Source: an uncultured Bacilli bacterium (GTDB lineage Bacteria; Bacillota_I; Bacilli_A; RF39; UBA660). From it: a DNA stretch of 32,428 bases. The DNA lies in NCBI GenBank assembly GCA_934153675.1, contig CAKPFG010000012.1, forward strand, positions 1 through 32,428, written 5' to 3'. The stretch's first letter is position 1, and the number at the start of each line of letters is the position of its first letter. Of this stretch, positions 24,088-31,561 are shown piece by piece. A program made the position numbers and the translations under genes. A model generated the notes under the pieces. It did no database searches, was not told the DNA's origin, and was given only the letters and a program-made list of their open reading frames with translations.

Positions 24088-24305
24088 TTTATCACCATTA
24101 TTTTATCGGCAATACTCTTAGATAAAACTAAAGAATAATTTCTCAAAAAAATAAGTATCATATCTTTGCCTTTTGTATAAAACAGTATTTTTATTTTAGT
24201 ATTTGGTACAAAACCCATTTCTTTCAATCTTAAACCTAAGGGTGAATTAATATTTATTTTACTTATATAAGCTAAATCATTCTTTTTTAAATCACTTAAT
24301 TTCAT
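24084..24305 (-). CDS. feoA: FeoA SH3-domain protein
   Basis: 73 aa, typical FeoA size. Contains the SH3-like fold pattern LRLKEMGFVPNTKIKIL. It assists FeoB-mediated Fe2+ uptake in the cytoplasm. Its ATG overlaps no ribosome site: the 30 nt upstream are occupied by the spoIVA terminator hairpin, ending about 4 nt before the ATG, so initiation is unusual. The last 4 nt overlap feoB. Confidence 0.9.
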   Translation of the reverse strand: MKLSDLKKNDLAYISKININSPLGLRLKEMGFVPNTKIKILFYTKGKDMILIFLRNYSLVLSKSIADKIMVIK

Positions 24306-24308
24306 AAA

Positions 24309-24336
24309 AAAATTATGAACTAATAATCATAATTTT
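24309..24336 (-). terminator. Terminator of spoIVA, abutting the feoA start
   Basis: AAAATTATGA - 8 nt - TCATAATTTT, followed by TTT on the minus strand. The first arm includes the spoIVA stop and the T-run ends at the feoA ATG. Confidence 0.65.
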
Positions 24337-25810
24337 ATATTACAATAGCATACAAATTGCCAGATCCTTTATTAACTAGCTTAGTTAAAGCTTGTTGTAT
24401 TTTAAATCTAGCATTTTCTGGAGTTAAAGATAATTTAGCTTGTATACCCTCTTTTACAATTTCGTCAATGCTTCTACCAAATATCTCACTTTTCCATAAA
24501 CTATCTGGATTAGAATCACTATCACGCATTAAATAATTTATTAATTCCTTACTTTGTAGTTCCGAACCGATAATTGGTTCAAATGTTGATTCAACATCAA
24601 CTCTTATCATATGAATAGAAGGCGCTACTGCTTTTAGTTTTATTCCATATCTACTTCCTTGTTTAATTACTTCTGGTGGGTCTAATTTCATATCACTAAG
24701 GGATGGTGAAGCAACACCATATCCTGTTTTTTTTACCATTTTTAAAGCTGATTTAATCTGATCATATTCAACCTTAGCTTCATTAAAATCTTGAAATAAT
24801 TTTAACAAATCAGCTTTACTCTTAACATCAATTTTAATTATATCCTTTAATATAAGATCAAACAAACCTTCTTTAGCATTTAAATTTATAGTAACAACTC
24901 CAGTATTAGTATCTACATCTGATATATATGCTTTTGATATATATTCGCAATCTTGAAAATGATTAGTAATAGTATCAATATCTCTTAGTTTATCAACATC
25001 ACAAACACTTTCCTTTATTTTATCAATATATATTTTTTTAAGCCAATTATCTTTTTGTAAAACAGCAATCCAATCTGGCATGTTAACCTTTATTTCTGTT
25101 ACTGGAAATTCATATAAAGCTTCTTTTAAAACAGTATAAACATCTTTTTCATTCATTGTTTCTATATTCATAGGTAATACTGGTATATCATATTTTGATT
25201 TAATATCACTGGCTAATCTCTCAGTATCGGGAAGCATAGGATGAGCTGAATTTAAAATCATTATGAATGGTTTTCCTATATCCTTTAATTCTTCTATAAT
25301 TCTATTTTCTGCATCTACATAGCTTTCTCTTTTTATATCACCAAATGATCCATCTGTTGTAACAACTATACCAATCGAAGAATGATCTCTTATTACTTTT
25401 TCTGTTCCTATTTCTGCTGCTTCTATAAAAGGTATTTCATCATCATACCACGGTGTTTTTACCATTCTAGGACCATTTTCATCTTCATAACCTTTACACC
25501 CATCAATAATATAACCAACACAATCTACAAGTCTAACATCACAAGAAAAATCATCTACAGCTATTTTAGCTGCTTTTGATGGTACAAACTTAGGTTCAGT
25601 TGTCATAATCATTTTACCCTGAGCTGATTGTGGTATTTCATCTAAGCACCTTTTCTTTTCATATTCATCTTCTATATTAGGTACTACTAAATTTTCAATA
25701 AACTTCTTTATAAAAGTTGACTTACCAGTTCTAACAGCCCCTACTACTCCCAAATATAAATCACCACCAGTTCTTTCCGTAATGCTTTTTATAATTTCAA
25801 TTTTTTCCAT
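24335..25810 (-). CDS. spoIVA: Stage IV sporulation protein A (spore coat morphogenetic ATPase)
   Basis: 491 aa. SpoIVA polymerises around the forespore as the basement layer of the coat, using ATP hydrolysis. The N-terminal P-loop GAVRTGKST is at 24-32, followed by the conserved blocks TTEPKFVPSKAAKI and DVRLVDCVGYIIDG, which are diagnostic of SpoIVA. The middle and C-terminal domains are full length and end NKGSGNLYAIVI, as in the family. Its presence is strong evidence for endospore formation or recent ancestry. Start ATG at 25810 has GTGGTGA upstream. A possible sigma-E type -10 (CATATATT) lies 25 nt further upstream, but the match is weak. Confidence 0.96.
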   Translation of the reverse strand: MEKIEIIKSITERTGGDLYLGVVGAVRTGKSTFIKKFIENLVVPNIEDEYEKKRCLDEIPQSAQGKMIMTTEPKFVPSKAAKIAVDDFSCDVRLVDCVGYIIDGCKGYEDENGPRMVKTPWYDDEIPFIEAAEIGTEKVIRDHSSIGIVVTTDGSFGDIKRESYVDAENRIIEELKDIGKPFIMILNSAHPMLPDTERLASDIKSKYDIPVLPMNIETMNEKDVYTVLKEALYEFPVTEIKVNMPDWIAVLQKDNWLKKIYIDKIKESVCDVDKLRDIDTITNHFQDCEYISKAYISDVDTNTGVVTINLNAKEGLFDLILKDIIKIDVKSKADLLKLFQDFNEAKVEYDQIKSALKMVKKTGYGVASPSLSDMKLDPPEVIKQGSRYGIKLKAVAPSIHMIRVDVESTFEPIIGSELQSKELINYLMRDSDSNPDSLWKSEIFGRSIDEIVKEGIQAKLSLTPENARFKIQQALTKLVNKGSGNLYAIVI

Positions 25811-25911
25811 ATTTCACCACTTTCTAATAAAATATATGTAATTAAAAATTTTTATTAACAAAAAATTTTTTTGATAATTTGTAAATTATTTAACTTGTTT
25901 TGTCGAATTAG

Positions 25912-25940
25912 TTGATGAAATAATTATTATTTATTATTAT
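25912..25940 (+). promoter_or_regulatory. Candidate sigma-A promoter of the sortase operon
   Basis: TTGATG, 17 bp, TATTAT on the plus strand, ending 19 nt before the preferred sortase ATG at 25960. Confidence 0.55.
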
Positions 25941-25959
25941 AAAAAAGATGGGTGGTGGT

Positions 25960-26604
25960 ATGAAAAATATTATTACATTAATTAGTATTATAATTTCTAT
26001 TTTTCTTTTAACTAATAAACCTTTTAATAATAAATCTTTCATTAAAATAAATGACAATAATAATAATTTAAAAGAAAAGATCAATTATTTAAAAGAAACA
26101 TATAATAAAGATATAATAGGCATTATAAACAATAAAATCATAACAGTTCAAACTATTGATAATAATTATTACTTAACACATGATTTAAATAATAATTATT
26201 CTAAATATGGAACAGTTTTTATGGATTATCGTAATAAAATAACAGATGATATTTTAATTTTTTATGGACATAATTCCAAATTAATAGATACTGATTTCCA
26301 TTTTTTAGAAAATTACTTAAATAAAGATTATTTCACTAACAATAAATATATAACTTTACAAACTGAAAGTTTTTTTAGAAAATATCAAATTTTCAGTGTT
26401 ATTTTAACAACCAATAACACTCATACAAAACTAGGTTTTACAAACAGTAATAATTATTTAAATCATTTAAATGAACTTAAAAAAAATAGTATTTATAGTA
26501 TTAGTAGTAATCTTGAAGTTAATAGCAAGATAATAATATTACAAACGTGTAATATGCAAAAAAAGGGTGAATATATTATCGTTGCTGCCTATCAAAATGA
26601 ATAA
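25960..26604 (+). CDS. Class-B-like sortase with Glu in place of the catalytic Arg
   Basis: About 214 aa from the ATG at 25960 (GGGTGGTGG upstream; numbering below counts from an ATG at 25948). N-terminal membrane anchor (7-22), then the sortase beta-barrel: GTVFMDYRN (88-96), ILIFYGHN with catalytic His108, FLENYL, KYITLQTES, KYQIFSVILTT and IIILQTC with catalytic Cys201. Class B members have a TC-x6/7-R-[FY]-V-V pattern; here the corresponding residues are TCNMQKKGEYIIVAA, so the place of the Arg is Glu208. It precedes its presumed substrate by 15 nt. The pair is the only protein-coding unit on the plus strand here. Confidence 0.85.
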   Translation: MKNIITLISIIISIFLLTNKPFNNKSFIKINDNNNNLKEKINYLKETYNKDIIGIINNKIITVQTIDNNYYLTHDLNNNYSKYGTVFMDYRNKITDDILIFYGHNSKLIDTDFHFLENYLNKDYFTNNKYITLQTESFFRKYQIFSVILTTNNTHTKLGFTNSNNYLNHLNELKKNSIYSISSNLEVNSKIIILQTCNMQKKGEYIIVAAYQNE

Positions 26605-26619
26605 GGAGAGAGATTTTTA

Positions 26620-28251
26620 ATGAAAAAATTTTTAGTATTTTTGCTTATGTTTTGTACTTTATTTAAAGTAAATGCCCTAAATGATTGGGTTAAAGTTGAA
26701 GAAAAGAAGGATACAATTTTAGAAAATAAATTAAACGAATATATAAACAATTTAGATCAGTTTATTGAAAAGTTGAAAAAAAATGATAAAAATTACGATT
26801 ACAGATATACTTATAAAACAACAAATAAAAAGGAAAAAAGAAATATTATTATTAATAAACTATTTGATTCTTTAAATGATGCTATTAATTATTATAATAA
26901 TATAAATAGTAAGACCAAAGAAAACAAAAAAATTGAAAAAATTACTTTAGAAAATGATTTACCTAAAGAAATAGAAGAAAAAAATATTATATGTAAAAGC
27001 GATTGTAATGATGAGATAAATAATCTTAATAAAGATAATTACAAATTAATAACTACCATTACTAAAATTTATCAAAAAATTAGGATCAATAAAACTTTTG
27101 ATGATTTAAATAAAGCATCAAGTGAACTTGAGAAAATTAAAAATAATGGTGGTAATGGAGAAATTATAAAAAAAAGAAATTCAAAAGATATTACTACTAC
27201 CACTAGTAGTGATAAATTAACTTATGAAGAAGCTTTAGAATTACAAAAAAAATTAACAAATAAAACAGATGATGGGGAAAGCAAAGCAACAATAAGAGAG
27301 GAAAAAGAAACCATCAAAGGTGATACAGTTAACATAGAAGATGTTGTTAAAGAATCATTTGAAACGTTAAAAGATGCAGAAAATAAAGTTAAACAACTAG
27401 AAAAAGAAGGATACATTGTATCAAAAACAATTAAACAAGTAGCTTACGTTGAAAATAATAGTAATAATAATAATAATGATAAAAACAACAATAATAAAAA
27501 AACTTATAATCATTTAGATATTACTTTATTAAATAAAGCAAATATTATTAAAGATAATAAAAAAAGAGAAGTTAATATTAATATGACTGTATCAAGTTTA
27601 AAAGTTAATGGCAAAATAATTAATATTAAGGGTCCTAGTATAGATCCTAATACTAATTTTTTAGAATATGAATCAACTAATAGAAAATTAAAGATTCAAA
27701 ATAATTCCATAGTTACTATCGAAGGTGTTATTACTTATAAGATAAATGGAAACAAATTTAAGAAAAATTATATTATAAGTGGTAACTTGGATGATGCATT
27801 AAATGTTTGTGGGGGTAATGGTTCAAGTAAAGGTTTTGATTTAAAATATAACTCAATCACTATAGACAATGATAACGTTTATATAGATGCAAATATAAAG
27901 ACAAAATATATCATTACTGGTACTATGTATAAAATGGAAAATAAATCAAATTTTTATATTGATACAAAAACAACAAAATACGGATTTGATTATATACTAA
28001 ATGCAACTGATAATCAATTAGTAAATCAATTATCTTATTATTATACTTATACCGAAAAAAATAATAAATATAAATTAAGTTATGATGATTATGATAATTA
28101 TATAGATATATCCTATACAATCGAAAAACAACAAAATAAAGATAATGCATCTACAGTATCTATTCCAAATACAGGTGTTCAGCCTTTATCAATATTAATT
28201 TTTATTATTCCATTAGCAATCTTTCTTAGTTTAAAATTAAGAAAAAATTAA
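26620..28251 (+). CDS. Sortase-anchored surface protein with IPNTG sorting signal
   Basis: 543 aa. Signal peptide MKKFLVFLLMFCTLFKVNA, then a Lys/Asn/Glu-rich stalk with coiled-coil character (residues ~20-230), a Thr/Ser-rich linker, an SPOR-like LKDAENKVKQLEKEGY segment and an Asn-rich stretch near 287-297. Residues ~300-505 form a beta-rich domain (ITLLNKANIIKDN... TYKINGNKFKKNYIISG). The C-terminus is a classical cell-wall sorting signal: IPNTG at 515-519, a hydrophobic helix and KLRKN. IPNTG fits an LPxTG-like consensus and not the NPQTN of classical SrtB, though the adjacent sortase looks class B. Strong AAGGAGAG Shine-Dalgarno. Confidence 0.85.
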   Translation: MKKFLVFLLMFCTLFKVNALNDWVKVEEKKDTILENKLNEYINNLDQFIEKLKKNDKNYDYRYTYKTTNKKEKRNIIINKLFDSLNDAINYYNNINSKTKENKKIEKITLENDLPKEIEEKNIICKSDCNDEINNLNKDNYKLITTITKIYQKIRINKTFDDLNKASSELEKIKNNGGNGEIIKKRNSKDITTTTSSDKLTYEEALELQKKLTNKTDDGESKATIREEKETIKGDTVNIEDVVKESFETLKDAENKVKQLEKEGYIVSKTIKQVAYVENNSNNNNNDKNNNNKKTYNHLDITLLNKANIIKDNKKREVNINMTVSSLKVNGKIINIKGPSIDPNTNFLEYESTNRKLKIQNNSIVTIEGVITYKINGNKFKKNYIISGNLDDALNVCGGNGSSKGFDLKYNSITIDNDNVYIDANIKTKYIITGTMYKMENKSNFYIDTKTTKYGFDYILNATDNQLVNQLSYYYTYTEKNNKYKLSYDDYDNYIDISYTIEKQQNKDNASTVSIPNTGVQPLSILIFIIPLAIFLSLKLRKN

Positions 28252-28286
28252 TATAAAAAATTCTTCATATGAAGAATTTTTTATAT
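28251..28286. terminator. Bidirectional terminator between sortase operon and TPM gene
   Basis: Perfect 16-bp stem (ATATAAAAAATTCTTC and its complement) with an ATAT loop, with A- and T-runs within the stem. It serves the convergent genes ending at 28251 and 28295. Confidence 0.85.
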
Positions 28287-28294
28287 ACTGACAC

Positions 28295-29122
28295 TTATAA
28301 ACTACGGCCACCATGACCACTAGAATGAGAACCACCACCACTATGGCTTATAGTTGTGCCACCAACACGATTACTAGAGCTAGATGATGAACTCTCACTT
28401 TTTCTCATTCTTGTTGTAGTTGTAGTAATAAATCTATCTTGTCTATTGGTAATATCTATTTTAGACTTATCAATATAATTATCTGCCTCATTAACTTTTT
28501 TTATCATTTTAGTTTTATATGAAAAGATTAAAACTACTACTAAAGAAATACTCAAAGAAGATACTATAACTATCAAATAAGGGAATGTATGTGTAACATG
28601 CATTACACCGTCACTTGACACATAGGTATTTTTATTACTATCTGGGATTCCTTTATCAACAAAATAATCTAATCTATCTATAAAAGCTGTAGCTAAAACA
28701 TAATAATCTTTATTATTATCTTTATACATTTGATCCACATAATCATAAATTTCATCAATTCTTTTATCTGACAGATACCTTTGCATCTCTCCATAAGATA
28801 TAAACTCATATTTTTTATTATCCAAATCAATTGCTAAAATTGTACCATTTTTTTTACTAGAAATACCAAAATTATTATCTTGATAAAACTTAGCCAAAAA
28901 TGTTTCTGTATCAGAATAAGTGTTAATAGATGTAGTAACAATAACTAAATCCATATTATATTTTTTTATATAATCATTTATTTTATTTTTGATATTTTCC
29001 TCTTCAACAGAAGAATATATATCCGCATTATCATATAATTTCAACGATGTATCAAGAGCATTAATATTAATTAAAAAACTAAAACTAAATATTAATGTAA
29101 AAAATAAATATTTTAATCTCAT
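28295..29122 (-). CDS. TPM-domain (YgcG-like) membrane protein
   Basis: 275 aa. Signal peptide ending about residue 22 (LININA), then a TPM domain: LYDNADIYSSVEEENIKNKI, MDLVIVTTSI, FYQDNNFGISSKKNGTILAI and LSDKRIDEIYDYVDQMY match the family. One membrane segment (about 175-196), a cytoplasmic linker, and a Ser/Gly/His-rich tail (SHSGGGSHSSGHGGRSL), a feature of YgcG-type proteins. The role of the family is poorly known; TPM domains are linked to membrane protein quality control and weak phosphatase activity. Paired with the zinc-ribbon protein (1 nt gap), which recurs in this family's neighbourhoods. Confidence 0.87.
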   Translation of the reverse strand: MRLKYLFFTLIFSFSFLININALDTSLKLYDNADIYSSVEEENIKNKINDYIKKYNMDLVIVTTSINTYSDTETFLAKFYQDNNFGISSKKNGTILAIDLDNKKYEFISYGEMQRYLSDKRIDEIYDYVDQMYKDNNKDYYVLATAFIDRLDYFVDKGIPDSNKNTYVSSDGVMHVTHTFPYLIVIVSSLSISLVVVLIFSYKTKMIKKVNEADNYIDKSKIDITNRQDRFITTTTTRMRKSESSSSSSSNRVGGTTISHSGGGSHSSGHGGRSL

Positions 29123-29123
29123 A

Positions 29124-30158
29124 CTATATAACTCCTATAAAAAACAATAAAATTGATATTAAAATACATACTATAAATACCAAAGTCCCTAAAATAATAG
29201 CCTTTTTTATATCAACAGGATAGTCTCCTACCATCTTCCCTGTTTGCCCATTCATTGCAAAAGGATATATTTTATCTTTATACTTTATATTTAACATCCA
29301 TACTGGTAGTAGGCAATATTTACTATCAATATTATCTGATGAAATATTTTTACCATTTACAATAACACTATTGTATCCCATTATATCTTTTTTTAAATTA
29401 TTAACAACAGATTTTTCTACTCTATCCTTGGCTATTAAATATGCCTTATTTTTTTCAACATCATATCTATCTGCTAAAAAACCAGATAAATATGAATAAC
29501 TAAAATCTTTTAAATCTTTATAATCAAAAGGTTCAATAGAGTTCATAATACTATCATCAAACCTAGTAGCACCGTCTACTGGAACCTTATTAAAAATAAA
29601 ATTCCCACTTCTAACGGCTTCATATACATCTGTTTTTGTATAGATATAATTAGCATCACTATATGTTGTAACTCTATTACAAGTAGCACTTATATTTCCA
29701 TTAGCCTTTATATCATAAAGCCAAAAAGGAATATAAACGCCTGTTATTTCATTAATATTTTTAATACTATTGAATTCTTTGGGCATTAATATTTTTCTTT
29801 TATGGAATCTTTTAAAATACTCAATTGCATCATCTTTATTATACTTAAATGGAATTAAATAATCTGGATTAAATTCTCCTGACAACTTTTCCTTTATAAT
29901 AGTTGTATTTCTACAATATGGACAAGTAGTTGTCGATGTATTTAAAAGAGTAACTATAGAAGCCCCACAGTTTGGACAATTATAATTATTTAATTCAGTT
30001 TGTTCCTTATCTTCTGTTTTTAAACTTATTTCCTGACTTTTTAAATCTTCTAAATTATATTCATTGCGACAATACTCACATTTCCAATTTTGTCCATGCG
30101 GATTAAATTTTAAAACAGCATCACAAGCAGGACATTTATAATCTAGCACTTTCCCCAT
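29124..30158 (-). CDS. Double zinc-ribbon protein with C-terminal membrane anchor
   Basis: 344 aa. Two zinc ribbons at the N-terminus: CPAC/CEYC (Cys 9, 12, 27, 30) and CPNC/CPYC (Cys 60, 63, 78, 81). The middle region contains LIPFKYNKDDAIEYFKRF, YIPFWLYDIKANGNI and LLPVWMLNIKYKDKIYPFAMNGQTGKM, features of the TFIIB-type zinc-ribbon membrane proteins common in Firmicutes, and it ends in a C-terminal membrane helix (ILGTLVFIVCILISILLFF). Function unknown. Adjacent to the TPM protein, with coupled expression (1 nt gap). Confidence 0.85.
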   Translation of the reverse strand: MGKVLDYKCPACDAVLKFNPHGQNWKCEYCRNEYNLEDLKSQEISLKTEDKEQTELNNYNCPNCGASIVTLLNTSTTTCPYCRNTTIIKEKLSGEFNPDYLIPFKYNKDDAIEYFKRFHKRKILMPKEFNSIKNINEITGVYIPFWLYDIKANGNISATCNRVTTYSDANYIYTKTDVYEAVRSGNFIFNKVPVDGATRFDDSIMNSIEPFDYKDLKDFSYSYLSGFLADRYDVEKNKAYLIAKDRVEKSVVNNLKKDIMGYNSVIVNGKNISSDNIDSKYCLLPVWMLNIKYKDKIYPFAMNGQTGKMVGDYPVDIKKAIILGTLVFIVCILISILLFFIGVI

Positions 30159-30162
30159 TTTA

Positions 30163-30438
30163 TCACCTACTAATTTTTTTTATTAAAAAATATCTGCAGT
30201 CATAACTACATAAATCTTTAATATAATTATCTTTATACTTTATATCATTAATTCTATTACATTTATTATTTAATCGATCACAAAACCCTTTAAGACGCAA
30301 CTTAGAATAAGACCAATCTCCAAGTATATAATCATAATCAGCAAAATAATCAGTATATTTATTCTTTAAAGCTTCTATATCAAAACCATCTTTGTAATTT
30401 TCAAGCAATTCATATGTATTGTTATCTAAATTTATCAC
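30163..30438 (-). CDS. yutD: YutD-family protein (DUF1027)
   Basis: 91 aa. YELLENYKDGFDIEALKNKY, YILGDWSYSKLRLKGF and the C-terminal CSYDCRYFLIKK are the hallmarks of YutD. Cytoplasmic, function unresolved. Located next to yunB, as in Bacillus (yunB-yutD region), and 4 nt upstream of the zinc-ribbon gene. Confidence 0.88.
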   Translation of the reverse strand: MINLDNNTYELLENYKDGFDIEALKNKYTDYFADYDYILGDWSYSKLRLKGFCDRLNNKCNRINDIKYKDNYIKDLCSYDCRYFLIKKISR

Positions 30439-30474
30439 AATATCACCAATATCATTATATCTTATTTTATAATA

Positions 30475-31257
30475 TTATTCAATAGGAACTGAAATACTAG
30501 GACTATTATTAGAATTAGAATAATAACTTGGAACACTTCCCTGAATCATTTTTAAAGCAACAGGAATACTCGTTTTTACAGTAGTATTTTTTTTGGTATA
30601 TGGTAAAATTACTTCAAGAGTAACAGAAAGATCAACATATACTTCTATAAGTGCATTATTAATACCATAATTAGTTGTTTTTGTACTAATATTACTTGTA
30701 ATACTACCAACTAAATTTAATTTTACAGGAATTTTAGGACCAATATTACTTAAAACAGTATTATTAAAAATTGCCCCACTAGGTATCTTATATATAATAC
30801 CTTTTTTTAAATCCTTTTCATCATAACTAACTAAAATACTATCAGGTAAATTTAAAAGATCAATTCGCCCTTCTTCCAAATATTTTAAATTTAACTCGAC
30901 ACTGGTTGTAATAGTAGTTAATAATTTATTAACCGTAACCGAATTAAAATCAATAGAAGTAATCTTTCCCTTATTATCTTTATTTATAACAAATAAATTA
31001 TCAGTTTTTAAACCATCTGATACTTTTTTACCAACAGCATCATTAATAATTAATGTAGCCATTTTTTCTGTCTCACTTTTTGCTAATGCTAAAAATACAG
31101 GAGTTACTTTACTATTAATAAATTTAAAAACAAGAACAATACCAAATAATAAAAATATGATAATAATTAAAATAAAATTTCTTTTTTTTATTTTTAACAA
31201 TATCTTTCTTTTCTTTTTAAATCTATGCATACTATAGTTTATGAATTTATATTTCAT
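30475..31257 (-). CDS. yunB: Sporulation protein YunB
   Basis: 260 aa. A basic N-terminus and one membrane segment (ILIIIIFLLFGIVLVFKF) are followed by the YunB domain: VTPVFLALAKSETEKMATLI, ININ/DFNSVTVNKLLTTI and LPDSILVSYDEKDLKKG. The protein is needed for sporulation in the mother cell in Bacillus; the biochemical role is unknown. No clear Shine-Dalgarno exists before the ATG at 31257 or an alternative ATG at 31230, so the start is uncertain. Neighbour of yutD. Confidence 0.85.
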   Translation of the reverse strand: MKYKFINYSMHRFKKKRKILLKIKKRNFILIIIIFLLFGIVLVFKFINSKVTPVFLALAKSETEKMATLIINDAVGKKVSDGLKTDNLFVINKDNKGKITSIDFNSVTVNKLLTTITTSVELNLKYLEEGRIDLLNLPDSILVSYDEKDLKKGIIYKIPSGAIFNNTVLSNIGPKIPVKLNLVGSITSNISTKTTNYGINNALIEVYVDLSVTLEVILPYTKKNTTVKTSIPVALKMIQGSVPSYYSNSNNSPSISVPIE

Positions 31258-31288
31258 ATATTATTTTATAAATTTTAAAGTAAAAAGC

Positions 31289-31312
31289 CTCATTTTAATG
31301 TGCAGAAATGAG
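31289..31312 (-). terminator. Hairpin upstream of yunB
   Basis: CTCATTT - 10 nt - AAATGAG, followed on the minus strand by GCTTTTTAC. It is a possible second terminator between prepilin copy 4 and yunB. Confidence 0.5.
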
Positions 31313-31353
31313 ACCAATGTATTAGAACCCTCTATATTTTTTTCTAAGAATAC

Positions 31354-31535
31354 TATAAATAAAACTTTCAATAACTTATAAATTATTGAAAGTTCTTTTA
31401 AATATTAGTAAGACTACTCCCTATATTATAAATAGCAAATCGCTCATCACAGCAAAGCTATCTATCACAATAATTTGTGAACAAATTATTATAAATTATT
31501 AAGTATCATTTACAATATATTTTTAGCTTTTCTAC
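31354..31535. repeat. 182-bp intergenic repeat, identical to 353-534
   Basis: Same orientation and same position relative to a pilin-like gene as 353-534. Includes the terminator-type hairpin 31363-31394 and the inverted repeat 31468-31489. The stretch 31258-31561 has no gene. Confidence 0.9.
31363..31394 (-). terminator. Terminator 3' of prepilin copy 4
   Basis: 12-bp stem identical to 361-392, with TTTTATTT following on the minus strand. Confidence 0.75.
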
Positions 31536-31561
31536 TTATTTAATTTCTGTTATCTTTTTAT

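Noticed and set aside
25811..25870. Sigma-E promoter of spoIVA
   Set aside because: CATATATT resembles a sigma-E -10, but the -35 is too weak in this AT-rich sequence to call.
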